A stretch of DNA of 17,703 nucleotides from Verrucomicrobiota bacterium. GTDB lineage: Bacteria > Verrucomicrobiota > Verrucomicrobiia > Limisphaerales > UBA9464. This document shows, piece after piece, positions 1-6,739 of the stretch. The stretch is from assembly GCA_025354845.1 (NCBI GenBank), contig JANXMD010000217.1:1-17703 (forward strand), read 5' to 3'. The notes beneath the pieces were generated by a model. That model did no database searches and was not told the origin of the DNA. It saw nothing but the letters and a program-made list of their open reading frames with translations. Numbering within the stretch: the first letter of the stretch is position 1; the number at the start of each line of letters is the position of its first letter. The position numbers and the translations under genes were made by a program.

Positions 1-57
1 CGATCCTCCAGCAGGCGCTGCCCGCCCTGTGCGGGTTTGTCCTGGTCTGGCTGATCG
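1..57. other. Apparently inverted segment inside the CvpA-like gene
   Basis: The plus strand of this segment translates as ILQQALPALCGFVLVWLIG, a hydrophobic helix that fits as the next membrane segment of the minus-strand CvpA-like protein after ...FNSSGP. The segment is bounded by CGATC (1-5) and GATCG (53-57). Inverting it in place restores one continuous minus-strand frame through GGC CCG ATC CTC CAG CAG. Because it lies exactly at the window edge, a fold-back assembly error at a contig end is the simplest explanation. A real short inversion is the alternative. Confidence 0.55.
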
Positions 58-223
58 GGCCGGAGGAATTGAACAACGGCGTCAGCAGGGAGCCGATCGT
101 CGCGGCGAGGGCAAGCCCGAGGAGGGCGCCGAGGAGGGAAACCGAGGCGCGGATCGCACCGGTCTGGAACCCGATCGCGGCAAAGCCGCCGACGAGTACG
201 AGCAGGAGCAGCCAGATGTACAT
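1..223 (-). CDS. CvpA-like membrane protein, N-terminal fragment (window edge)
   Basis: An open frame starts at ATG 223-221 and runs off the left edge without a stop. The first ~55 residues (MYIWLLLLVLVGGFAAIGFQ, then TGAIRASVSLLGALLGLALA) form two hydrophobic segments around a Gly/Arg turn. This is the usual N-terminus of CvpA-family inner-membrane proteins, so the family call is by pattern only. From about position 57 leftwards the translation becomes hydrophilic and unlike CvpA, whereas the opposite strand there reads as a good continuation of the family (see the inverted segment entry). The gene is divergent from the BamD-like gene, with 124 bp between starts. I see no clear Shine-Dalgarno sequence. 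Function is unknown beyond membrane localisation. Confidence 0.6.
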   Translation of the reverse strand, partial: MYIWLLLLVLVGGFAAIGFQTGAIRASVSLLGALLGLALAATIGSLLTPLFNSSGPISQTRTNPHRAGSACWRI

Positions 224-347
224 GGTTGTAAACTACGCAGAGCGCTGCGGCAACGCACGCGGAAAATGGCGGACGAACACAACTCCCGGCCGGCCAAATC
301 CGGGCGGTTTCTTGACTTGAACCCCTTCCTCTCTAGGCTGGGCCGCC

Positions 348-1424
348 ATGTATCGACGGTTCTTCCGTGTCGCCCTCGTGATCGCGTGCCTCGTCGCCTT
401 TACGAATCGGTGCCCGGCCCCCATCATTTACCGGCCCGGTGAGGGCTGGACCTACGAGCCCGTCGGCACCGACAGTGCCAAGTGGGTCCGCAAACGCGCC
501 AAAGAGCAGCTTCAGGTGGCTCAGGAAGCCTTCGAGAAGCATCAATATCGCCTCGCGTTGAAGGCCGCGCGCCGCGTGGTGAAGGTTTGGAAGTTCTCGG
601 ATTCCGCCGGTCCCGCGCAATACCTCGTCGGCCGTTGCTTTGAGGCGCGGAAAATGGACGAGCGTGCCTTCAAGGAATACCAGATAGCGCTGATCAAGTA
701 TCCCAAGCTGCCCAACTACGACGAGGTGATGCAGCGCCAGTACGCCATCGCCAGCCGTTATCTCAACGGCCAGTGGTTCAAGTTGTGGGGCTACATCCCC
801 TTCTTCCCGTCCATGGACCGGACGGCGGCGCTCTTCGATCAGGTGGTGCGAAATGGCCCGTTTAATCCCACGGGACCGACCTCGCAGATGAACATTGGCA
901 CCGCCCGGGAGAAGCAGAAGGACTACCCCAAGGCGGTGAAGGCCTACGAGAAGGCGGCCGACCGCTATCATGACCGGCCGGCCGTCGCCGCGGATGCGCT
1001 GTATCGCGCCGGCAAGGCCTGGGAGAAACAGGCCAAACGTGCCGAGTACGATCAGTCGATCGCCAAGGCCGCCATCGACAATTTCCAGGATCTCGCCGCG
1101 CTCTATCCCGACGACAAGCGCATTCCTGAAACCGTAAAGGTGATCTCCTCCCTCCGCACGGAGCAGGCCCGCGGCGCCTACGAAACCGCGCGCTTCTACG
1201 AACGCTACAAACGCTGGCAGGGCGCCCTGGTCTACTACAACGAAGTCCTGTTGAAGGATCCGAACTCCCCGTTCGCCGCGGCCGCGCGCGAACGCCTCGA
1301 GCTGCTGAAGCCGCGCGCCGAAGCCCAGCGCCTCAAAATCGCCGAGTACGAAAAGGATCTGCGCAACGCCACGCGCGCTGCCGCCACCAACGCGCCGGCA
1401 GAGCCGCCCAGCAAGAAAAAATGA
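348..1424 (+). CDS. bamD: BamD-like TPR outer-membrane assembly protein
   Basis: A 358-residue exported protein made of tetratricopeptide-like helical repeats. It has a basic start (MYRRFFR), a hydrophobic core to about residue 18, and mature protein from about residue 23 (APIIYRPGEGW). The TPR helices occupy roughly residues 50-310 (for example the AFKEYQIALIKYP and AVKAYEKAADRYHDRPA units). A Lys/Glu-rich C-terminal tail ends in a run of lysines. BamD proteins bind the beta-barrel insertase BamA and help fold outer-membrane proteins. There is no convincing lipobox: the Cys at position 22 is preceded by TNR, so membrane anchoring is doubtful, and the protein is longer than the ~245 residues of E. 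coli BamD. It overlaps lptE by 4 bp (ATGA), so the two are probably co-translated. The BamD assignment rests on fold, signal and neighbour. A generic TPR periplasmic protein is the alternative. Confidence 0.72.
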   Translation: MYRRFFRVALVIACLVAFTNRCPAPIIYRPGEGWTYEPVGTDSAKWVRKRAKEQLQVAQEAFEKHQYRLALKAARRVVKVWKFSDSAGPAQYLVGRCFEARKMDERAFKEYQIALIKYPKLPNYDEVMQRQYAIASRYLNGQWFKLWGYIPFFPSMDRTAALFDQVVRNGPFNPTGPTSQMNIGTAREKQKDYPKAVKAYEKAADRYHDRPAVAADALYRAGKAWEKQAKRAEYDQSIAKAAIDNFQDLAALYPDDKRIPETVKVISSLRTEQARGAYETARFYERYKRWQGALVYYNEVLLKDPNSPFAAAARERLELLKPRAEAQRLKIAEYEKDLRNATRAAATNAPAEPPSKKK

Positions 1425-1960
1425 ACGGAACCCTCTTCCTTCCGTTCCGCAGCGGTCTCGCCGTGCTTTCCGCCGCGGTCGCCGCCTTGCTTGTCTCCGG
1501 CTGCGCCGGGTACCGGGTGGGCCCGTCGAACGGGATGAGCGCCGGATCCCGCACTGTGGAAGTGGCGCTGTTCCCGAATCACACTCTCGAACCACGCCTG
1601 TCCGAACCGGTCGCGCACGCGTTGCGCAAGCAACTCCAGCAGGATGGAACCTTCCATCTGGCGAGCGACGGATCGGGAGAGGTCCAGGTAACCGGTGAGC
1701 TCACCCGCTACGAGCGCATTCCCGTCAGCTTCAAGCCGAACGACATCATCACCACCCGAGATTATGACGTGAAGCTCACCGCGCACATCCGTGCTGTGGA
1801 ACGAGGCTCGGGCAAGGTGCTGCTGGATCGGGAAGTCGTCGGGCGGTCAACGGTTCAGAACGTCGCCGACCTCTCCAGCGCCGAACGTCAGATTGCGCCG
1901 CTGGTGGCAGAAGATCTCGCCCGCAAGGTCACCGGGTATCTTGTTGACGGGACCTGGTAG
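1421..1960 (+). CDS. lptE: LPS-assembly lipoprotein LptE
   Basis: A 179-residue lipoprotein with a signal peptide and a clear lipobox, LVSGC, with Cys28 as the lipidated residue, followed by AGYRVGPSNG. The mature domain shows the LptE pattern: a short strand 'TVEVALFPNHTLEPRLSEPV', an alpha helix ending in LRKQLQQDGTF, then strands of the type VQVTGELTRYER and YDVKLTAHIRAVERGSGKVL, and a closing helix with a late LARKVTGYL. LptE is the outer-membrane lipoprotein that plugs the LptD barrel and helps deliver lipopolysaccharide to the cell surface. Its presence shows a diderm host with an LPS-type envelope. The ATG lies inside the stop of the upstream gene (ATGA). Length is normal for the family. 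Confidence 0.85.
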   Translation: MNGTLFLPFRSGLAVLSAAVAALLVSGCAGYRVGPSNGMSAGSRTVEVALFPNHTLEPRLSEPVAHALRKQLQQDGTFHLASDGSGEVQVTGELTRYERIPVSFKPNDIITTRDYDVKLTAHIRAVERGSGKVLLDREVVGRSTVQNVADLSSAERQIAPLVAEDLARKVTGYLVDGTW

Positions 1961-1994
1961 CAGGTTCCGGAATTCGTGTTTTCCGGTCCCATCC

Positions 1995-3260
1995 ATGAAC
2001 CTTCCCTCTTTCCGGTCGCTGTTTGAACGTGCGGCGCTGGCTTCGTTGACCGGAGGCCTGCTGGCCGTGGCCGCAGTCGGTGCCGATTGGCCGCAGTGGC
2101 GGGGCCTCGCCCGTGACGGCATTACCGCCGATCCCCTGCCCGCTCAGTTTCCCACTCAAGCGGCGGCGCTCTGGCGACAGCCCGTGGGCCATGGCTACGC
2201 GAGTCCGGTGGTCGCCGGTAACCGCGTCATCGTGTTTGAGGAGGTCGGCACCCAGGAGACCGCCCGATGCCTCGATCGCACCAGCGGCACGACTCTTTGG
2301 AAGACCGCGATCGGCGAGGCCTACACCGATGAATTCGAACCTGGCCCACGGTGCACGCCGCTCATCGACGGTGAGCTCGTCTTCTTTCAGACCTGCCGTG
2401 GCGAGTTCCAGTGTCTGTCGATTGCCGAGGGCACGCTGAAGTGGCGATTCAATTTCAAGGACTACGGGATGGTCTGGATCGAGGACAAGTCCGGCGGACC
2501 CGGTGCTGCGAGCCGTCGTGGAAACTCGGGCGCCGCGGTGATTGATGGCGACCGCATCTTCATCCAGATCGGCAGCGTGGAAGGAGCCTCCATCGGCGCC
2601 TTCGAAAAACGCAGCGGCAAGCTGCTCTGGAAATCGCAAAACGATCTTGCGACTTATTCGTCCCTGATGGCCGGGACGCTTGCCGGCAAACGGCAGGTCG
2701 TCAGCGCGACCTGCGAGGGGTTGCTTTCACTCGCCACCCAGGACGGATCGGTCCTCTGGCGCGTGCCGTTCAAGACCGGGGCCAACCGCAACGTGCTCAC
2801 TCCCATCCTCGACGGGGACACGGTAATTTTCGCGAGTCACACCACCGGCCTCCAGGCGCAGCGGATCACGCCGGTTGGCGTCGACTCCTCTGCAATCAAG
2901 GCCGACTCCGTGTGGTTCAATCGCCAAATCAAGATCAACCTCGGCACCCCTGTGCTGTGGAAGGGACATCTCTACGGTCATGGCGAAAACCGCAACTTCA
3001 TCTGCGTGGACGCATCGAACGGCAAGCTGAAATGGAGCCAGCCCGGATTCGGTGCCGTCACCTCAACTCTGGCCTCCGGCGACCGGTTGCTCGCGCTGAC
3101 CGACGGTGGCGAGGCGCTGTTGCTGGCTGCGAATCCCGAGCGTTACGAGGAGCTCGGCCGCATGCAGGTCTGCGGCAAGACGTTCTCACATCCCGCCTAT
3201 TCTGAAGGGATCCTGTACGTCCGAGACAGCCGCGAACTCTCCGCCTGGAAGCTGCGCTAA
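1995..3260 (+). CDS. Secreted PQQ-type beta-propeller protein (BamB-like)
   Basis: A 421-residue protein. I chose the ATG at 1995 because it begins a good signal peptide (hydrophobic 14-27, cleavage after AVGA at residue 30) leading into DWPQWRG, the typical mature start of this family. The frame stays open upstream, but only as an overlap with lptE. Repeated blades carry the PQQ/WD-like pattern of a strand, then a 'sugar-dish' turn and a Trp: TSGTTLWKTA, AEGTLKWRFN, RSGKLLWKSQ, QDGSVLWRVP, SNGKLKWSQP. Such propellers occur in BamB and in periplasmic alcohol dehydrogenases. I see no catalytic Cys-Cys pair of a quinoprotein dehydrogenase, so a scaffold role is more likely. The gene begins 34 bp after lptE and probably belongs to that operon. 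Its stop lies 12 bp from the convergent acyl-carrier-protein gene, which marks the border with the biosynthetic locus. Confidence 0.78.
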   Translation: MNLPSFRSLFERAALASLTGGLLAVAAVGADWPQWRGLARDGITADPLPAQFPTQAAALWRQPVGHGYASPVVAGNRVIVFEEVGTQETARCLDRTSGTTLWKTAIGEAYTDEFEPGPRCTPLIDGELVFFQTCRGEFQCLSIAEGTLKWRFNFKDYGMVWIEDKSGGPGAASRRGNSGAAVIDGDRIFIQIGSVEGASIGAFEKRSGKLLWKSQNDLATYSSLMAGTLAGKRQVVSATCEGLLSLATQDGSVLWRVPFKTGANRNVLTPILDGDTVIFASHTTGLQAQRITPVGVDSSAIKADSVWFNRQIKINLGTPVLWKGHLYGHGENRNFICVDASNGKLKWSQPGFGAVTSTLASGDRLLALTDGGEALLLAANPERYEELGRMQVCGKTFSHPAYSEGILYVRDSRELSAWKLR

Positions 3261-3272
3261 ACCGCGCAAGAA

Positions 3273-3560
3273 TCAGGCCGGACCGGCGCCCGAACGTTTC
3301 TCCAGAATCGCGTCGGCAATCGTGGAGATGGACGCCAGCACCCGCTTCGCCACCTCGGCATCGCTAATCTTCACGCCATAGCGCTTATCCAGCGCGACCA
3401 CCAATTGGAGGGCATCCACGGAATCCAGCCCCAGCCCCACGGGTCCAAAGAGGACTTGATCCGCGGCCATCTCCTCCGCGGTGGTCTGCAGCATCAGGGT
3501 TTCCACCAGCATGGCCTTGATCTCGGCAACCATCGCTGCGCGTTCTGTGTCGGAATTCAT
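3273..3560 (-). CDS. Acyl carrier protein
   Basis: A 95-residue acidic protein with the phosphopantetheine attachment motif GLDSVDAL, with Ser47 as the carrier residue. The four-helix ACP pattern is clear, with helix II running DSVDALQLVVALDKRYG and helix III starting ISDAEVAKRV. I took the ATG at 3560 because it gives the normal ACP length; an AGGTGG ribosome-binding site sits about 12 bases upstream. It is the last gene of the minus-strand operon KS, CLF, KR, ACP, 59 bp after the ketoreductase. It should carry the growing polyene chain between the KS/CLF pair, the ketoreductase and the dehydratase. Aryl-polyene loci of E. coli type have two ACPs; only one is seen here. Confidence 0.92.
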   Translation of the reverse strand: MNSDTERAAMVAEIKAMLVETLMLQTTAEEMAADQVLFGPVGLGLDSVDALQLVVALDKRYGVKISDAEVAKRVLASISTIADAILEKRSGAGPA

Positions 3561-3619
3561 CGGTTTGCTTTTCCACCTGGACTCGCCCGCGGCCTTCCAG
3601 CCGCGACTTCTCTTCTCAA

Positions 3620-4345
3620 TTAAAGGATTCCTCCATCGATCTTGAGCGTCGCACCGGTGATGTAACTGGCGTCGGGGCCAGCGAGGAAAGCAACCGCGGC
3701 TGCAACCTCCTCGGGTCGACCAAAGCGGCGCATTGGAACCTGCGCCATGGCGGTTCGACGATGCTCTGGAGCCATGGCGGACAGGGCCTCGGTTTCTATG
3801 AACCCCGGGCAAACCGCGTTCACCGTGATGTTCAACCGTGCCATTTCCTTCGCGAGCGACTGGGTTAGGGCCACCACTCCGGCCTTTGCCGCGGCATAGT
3901 TCGACTGCCCGGCGGGCGCCATCAGCGCGCTGAGAGACGCGACGTTCACGATCCGTCCGTATCGCGTCGAAATCATGGACGGCAGCACCGCCTGGCATCC
4001 ATGAAAGACCGAGTCAAGGTTGGTGCGGAGGATGTTCGTCCACGACTCCACCGGCATGGTGGCCAGCAACCCGTCCGCATGAAACCCGGCATTGTTCACC
4101 AGCCCCGTAATGGCTCCATGGATTTGTAGGATCTGCGCGACGGCGGCCTCCCATGCGGCCCGGTCCGTAACATCGAGAGGAACCAGATGCACGCGTCCGG
4201 GAAACTCCAGCGCCACCTGCTCCGCCGATTCACGGCGCCGATGCCATCCCAGCCAGACGTGGTCGGCACACGATTTCTCGAGCAGGGATCGCGCGATGGC
4301 GCACCCGAGCATTCCATTTCCGCCTGTGATTAGGGCCGCGCGCAT
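3620..4345 (-). CDS. 3-oxoacyl-ACP reductase (FabG-like SDR)
   Basis: A 241-residue classical short-chain dehydrogenase. The ATG at 4345 puts the Rossmann strand directly at the N-terminus (MRAALITGG), as in FabG. Visible elements are the cofactor loop TGGNGMLG (residues 7-14), NNAG (84-87), the catalytic tetrad Asn109-Ser137-Tyr150-Lys154, the PGFIETE segment after 180, and the C-terminal ITGATLKIDGGIL typical of FabG. It should reduce the beta-keto group of each ACP-bound extension product using NAD(P)H; the loop sequence alone does not settle which cofactor. The loop has Met-Leu where most FabG proteins have Gly-Ile, a mild oddity also seen in polyketide-linked members. It lies 50 bp after the CLF gene and 59 bp before the ACP gene. 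By analogy it would fill the ApeQ role of aryl-polyene clusters. Confidence 0.88.
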   Translation of the reverse strand: MRAALITGGNGMLGCAIARSLLEKSCADHVWLGWHRRRESAEQVALEFPGRVHLVPLDVTDRAAWEAAVAQILQIHGAITGLVNNAGFHADGLLATMPVESWTNILRTNLDSVFHGCQAVLPSMISTRYGRIVNVASLSALMAPAGQSNYAAAKAGVVALTQSLAKEMARLNITVNAVCPGFIETEALSAMAPEHRRTAMAQVPMRRFGRPEEVAAAVAFLAGPDASYITGATLKIDGGIL

Positions 4346-4395
4346 GGATTGGATTGGCGGTGGAATAGAACCTCGGATTGCGACGGAAGACAACG

Positions 4396-5415
4396 TCAGG
4401 CGCGGAATTGAAATTCGGCGCCAATGGCCTGCAGATTGCCGCCAACCACACTGACAATTCCCCGAGTCGCGCATCCGCTGCGGAGGGATTCAATCGCCGC
4501 AACCGATTGCCAGCCTCCCATCGCGGCGAAGCCCTCGCCGAGGAGGCTCCGCACGGAAATTCGGCCCCCATTCCAATCCGACCAAGCCTGCGCCTCGGCA
4601 ACCTCGTCGCGAGTCCCCGCGAGCCCATCGCAAAGCAGATCCCCGGCGCCATCACCTCTTCCAAAGGAACGCCCAAGCCGCAATGCCGCTTCCGTTCGTC
4701 CGCGCGTACGCCGGTAAAGATAGGGTTCAGACACTGCGGTTAGCTCGATCGCCGAAGGTTCCCGTCGGAGGTAAACCGCCGCCGCGCCCTCCGCGGCCAC
4801 CAGGTCCGGCGAAAACATCCGGAGTGCCTCGGCCGTGAGCCAGTCAGATTCTTCGGCGCCCACCACCAAGCACGCGTCAACCCGTTCCTCGTCGAGCCAC
4901 TGGGCCGCGAGCGCCAGTGCCTTGATGAACTCACCCTGGTCTCCCACCAAGGTGTAGGCGATTGCGGTGCTCCCCAGAACGGCCGCCAGATGCGATGCCG
5001 GAGCATTGAAGACTGTTTCGGTGAAGAGGAGTGGACTGGCGCCTGCGGGATTCGTTAGCACTTCAGCATAGAATCGCCTCGAGTAGTTCACGCTGCCGGT
5101 AAACGCACAAAACAAGATCCCCAACCGGAGGGCGCCCTCTGCGATGTCGGAACTCTCTGAGCCGACCGCCTCCAACGCCGCGCCCAGGGCGAACTGGCTG
5201 ATCGGACTCGCTCGACGCATTCGCGGGTGGCTGAGAAACGCAGGCCGGGTCTCCGGTGCTGGAACCCGGTTCACCGGAAGCGGCTGCGAGCGATTCGGCC
5301 GAACGAGCTCAGCCGGGACAACCCGCCGCTGCCCAACCACCGCCTCCATCAACCCCGAAATTCCCCAGCCTGCAGGGGAGATCGCACCGGTCCCGTGAAC
5401 AAAAACCCGGCTCAC
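4396..5415 (-). CDS. Degenerate ketosynthase, chain-length-factor-like partner
   Basis: A 339-residue thiolase-fold protein starting at GTG 5415, inside the stop of the ketosynthase gene (GTGA overlap) and 5 bases after a strong GGAGG. It opens with VSRVFVHGTGAISPAG, parallel to the upstream KS start VSRVVVTGAGVVSPLG, so the two look like ancient paralogues. The nucleophile region reads VGDQGEFIKAL, with Gln160 where an active KS has Cys. This is the substitution found in chain-length factors of type II polyketide synthases. The HGTGT and NSFGFGG motifs of the catalytic C-terminal half are absent and the protein is about 70 residues shorter than the KS. It probably pairs with the KS as a heterodimer that sets polyene length. 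A plain decayed KS is the alternative, but translational coupling argues for a functional subunit. Confidence 0.85.
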   Translation of the reverse strand: MSRVFVHGTGAISPAGWGISGLMEAVVGQRRVVPAELVRPNRSQPLPVNRVPAPETRPAFLSHPRMRRASPISQFALGAALEAVGSESSDIAEGALRLGILFCAFTGSVNYSRRFYAEVLTNPAGASPLLFTETVFNAPASHLAAVLGSTAIAYTLVGDQGEFIKALALAAQWLDEERVDACLVVGAEESDWLTAEALRMFSPDLVAAEGAAAVYLRREPSAIELTAVSEPYLYRRTRGRTEAALRLGRSFGRGDGAGDLLCDGLAGTRDEVAEAQAWSDWNGGRISVRSLLGEGFAAMGGWQSVAAIESLRSGCATRGIVSVVGGNLQAIGAEFQFRA

Positions 5416-6653
5416 GTGAACCTCCGGAAGACCAGACTCGCGTTGGCGCCACCGAAACCAAAGGAGTTTGAAAGCGCATACTCCAACTCCGAACTCGTGG
5501 GCTGGACGACCACGGGGAACCCGCACGCCGGATCGAGGGTACCGACTTCGAGTTCAGGAGGCAGCCAGCGGCCCCGGAGCGCCATCATGCAGACCGCTGC
5601 CTCCACGGCACCCGCGGCACCTAGCAAATGTCCAATCCCGGCCTTGGTCGAACTCACCGAAATCGATGCTGCGAGCGGCCCGGCCCAACGAGTGATCGCA
5701 GCCGCTTCGGCCCCATCATTTGCAGGAGTTCCGGTGCCGTGGGCGTTGACGTAGCCGATCCCACCCGGACCGACTCGTGCCTGAAGACACGCGGCGGTCA
5801 TCGCCTGAAATGCCGCCTCACCCTGGGGGTGTGGCTGAGTCAGGTGGTGGGTGTCGGTTGTGGCGGAGTATCCCACGATTTCACACAGGACCTCAGCTCC
5901 CCGCCTCGTGGCCGACTCCAGGGACTCCAAACAAAACACCGCCGCCCCCTCGCCCAGCGCGAGACCGTCGCGTCGTGCGGCGAACGGCCGGCAGGAGGTG
6001 GTCGACAAGGCCTGAAGCGAATCAAAACCCGTGAAGACCAATTCGCTCACCGCATCATAGCCACCGGTCAGAGCACGGGACGATCGACCGGATCGAACCC
6101 AGTCAAACGCATGCCCCAACGCATTCGCTCCCGAAGCGCAGGCATTGGCAATGATCGTCACCGACCCTTCGAATCCGAAGGCGTCGGCCAGGTCCAATGC
6201 CTGTCGCTGGGGCTGGTAGTGGGTCACGCGGGTCGGTTGGCGGCGGTCCGAAAAGGAAGCCATGGCTTGCCGGTAGAACAGCTCTCCAAGCGCCATCCCG
6301 CCGCTGGTAGTTCCAAGAACCAGCGGAATCGCCTCCGATCCCTCGTTCCATCCGGATTGAGTCCACGCCTCGTGAGTCGCGAAGAGGAGCATTCGGGCGG
6401 CGTGATCAAGACGCGTCTCCTGCCGCGCGGTGAGTCGGGTAGCGGGAAGCGATCGCGGCAAATCCACTTCCGCCGCCATCGTTGCGCGCTGTGTGGAAAT
6501 GGCAAACCGGGTGACCGGACGAAAGGCACGACGGCCCGTTCGGAACCCCTCGGCATTGATGTCCCATCCCAAACCAAGAGGGCTCACCACTCCAGCCCCA
6601 GTGACGACAACCCGCGAGACGCCGCGAGGTGTTGAGGTGATGGGAAACAGCAT
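5412..6653 (-). CDS. Beta-ketoacyl-ACP synthase (FabF/KAS II type)
   Basis: A 413-residue condensing enzyme with a full set of catalytic features: nucleophile Cys172 in ACASGANALG, His305 in HGTGT, Lys337 and His342 in STKAGIGHLLGAAG, and the gate motif NSFGFGGAN near residue 396. It performs decarboxylative Claisen condensation of malonyl-ACP onto the growing chain. The ATG at 6653 is preceded by AAAGG at a 4-base spacing; a shorter start at GVSRVVVTG (residue 12) is possible because the first residues are unusual. It is the first gene of the minus-strand operon KS-CLF-KR-ACP and is divergent from the halogenase gene with 86 bp between starts. Next to a Cys-less partner, a role as KS-alpha of a type II polyene system (ApeO-like) is more likely than primary fatty-acid synthesis. 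Confidence 0.92.
   Translation of the reverse strand: MLFPITSTPRGVSRVVVTGAGVVSPLGLGWDINAEGFRTGRRAFRPVTRFAISTQRATMAAEVDLPRSLPATRLTARQETRLDHAARMLLFATHEAWTQSGWNEGSEAIPLVLGTTSGGMALGELFYRQAMASFSDRRQPTRVTHYQPQRQALDLADAFGFEGSVTIIANACASGANALGHAFDWVRSGRSSRALTGGYDAVSELVFTGFDSLQALSTTSCRPFAARRDGLALGEGAAVFCLESLESATRRGAEVLCEIVGYSATTDTHHLTQPHPQGEAAFQAMTAACLQARVGPGGIGYVNAHGTGTPANDGAEAAAITRWAGPLAASISVSSTKAGIGHLLGAAGAVEAAVCMMALRGRWLPPELEVGTLDPACGFPVVVQPTSSELEYALSNSFGFGGANASLVFRRFT
5421..5425 (-). promoter_or_regulatory. Ribosome-binding site for the CLF-like gene
   Basis: GGAGG on the minus strand, 5 bases before GTG 5415 and inside the last codons of the ketosynthase gene. It decides the GTG start of the downstream gene and supports translational coupling of the two subunits. 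Confidence 0.75.
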
Positions 6654-6668
6654 GCGGCCTTTCGAGGG

Positions 6669-6696
6669 ACGCTACCCGGCTGCCCCATGGAGTCAA
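6669..6696 (-). promoter_or_regulatory. Weak candidate promoter of the KS operon
   Basis: On the minus strand TTGACT (6696-6691), a 16-base spacer and TAGCGT (6674-6669) sit in the divergent KS/halogenase interval. The -35 matches sigma-70 well, the -10 poorly, and the predicted leader would be only about 10 bases. This is a guess from consensus alone. Confidence 0.22.
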
Positions 6697-6739
6697 CGGG
6701 CGCACTTGCTTGTCCGGGTCCTTCCAGCGAGAAAGCGCC

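Noticed and set aside
312..340. TTGACT upstream of the BamD-like gene as a promoter.
   Set aside because: The -35 match is good, but no acceptable -10 is found at 16-18 bases, and the start codon would fall within a few bases of transcription start.
333..1595. A 420-codon open frame on the minus strand opposite the BamD-like and lptE genes.
   Set aside because: Low-complexity Arg/Gly-rich translation with no domain pattern; the plus strand holds two coherent, translationally coupled envelope genes. High GC makes long antisense frames common.
3276..3286. A GCCGG-A-CCGGC inverted repeat as a terminator between the convergent propeller and ACP genes.
   Set aside because: Arms of five bases with a one-base loop cannot form a useful hairpin, no T-run follows, and the repeat lies in the last codons of the ACP gene.
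5628..6635. A 335-codon plus-strand frame opposite the ketosynthase gene.
   Set aside because: The translation is rich in Arg, Ser and Pro and shows no fold; the minus strand carries an intact ketosynthase with every catalytic residue.
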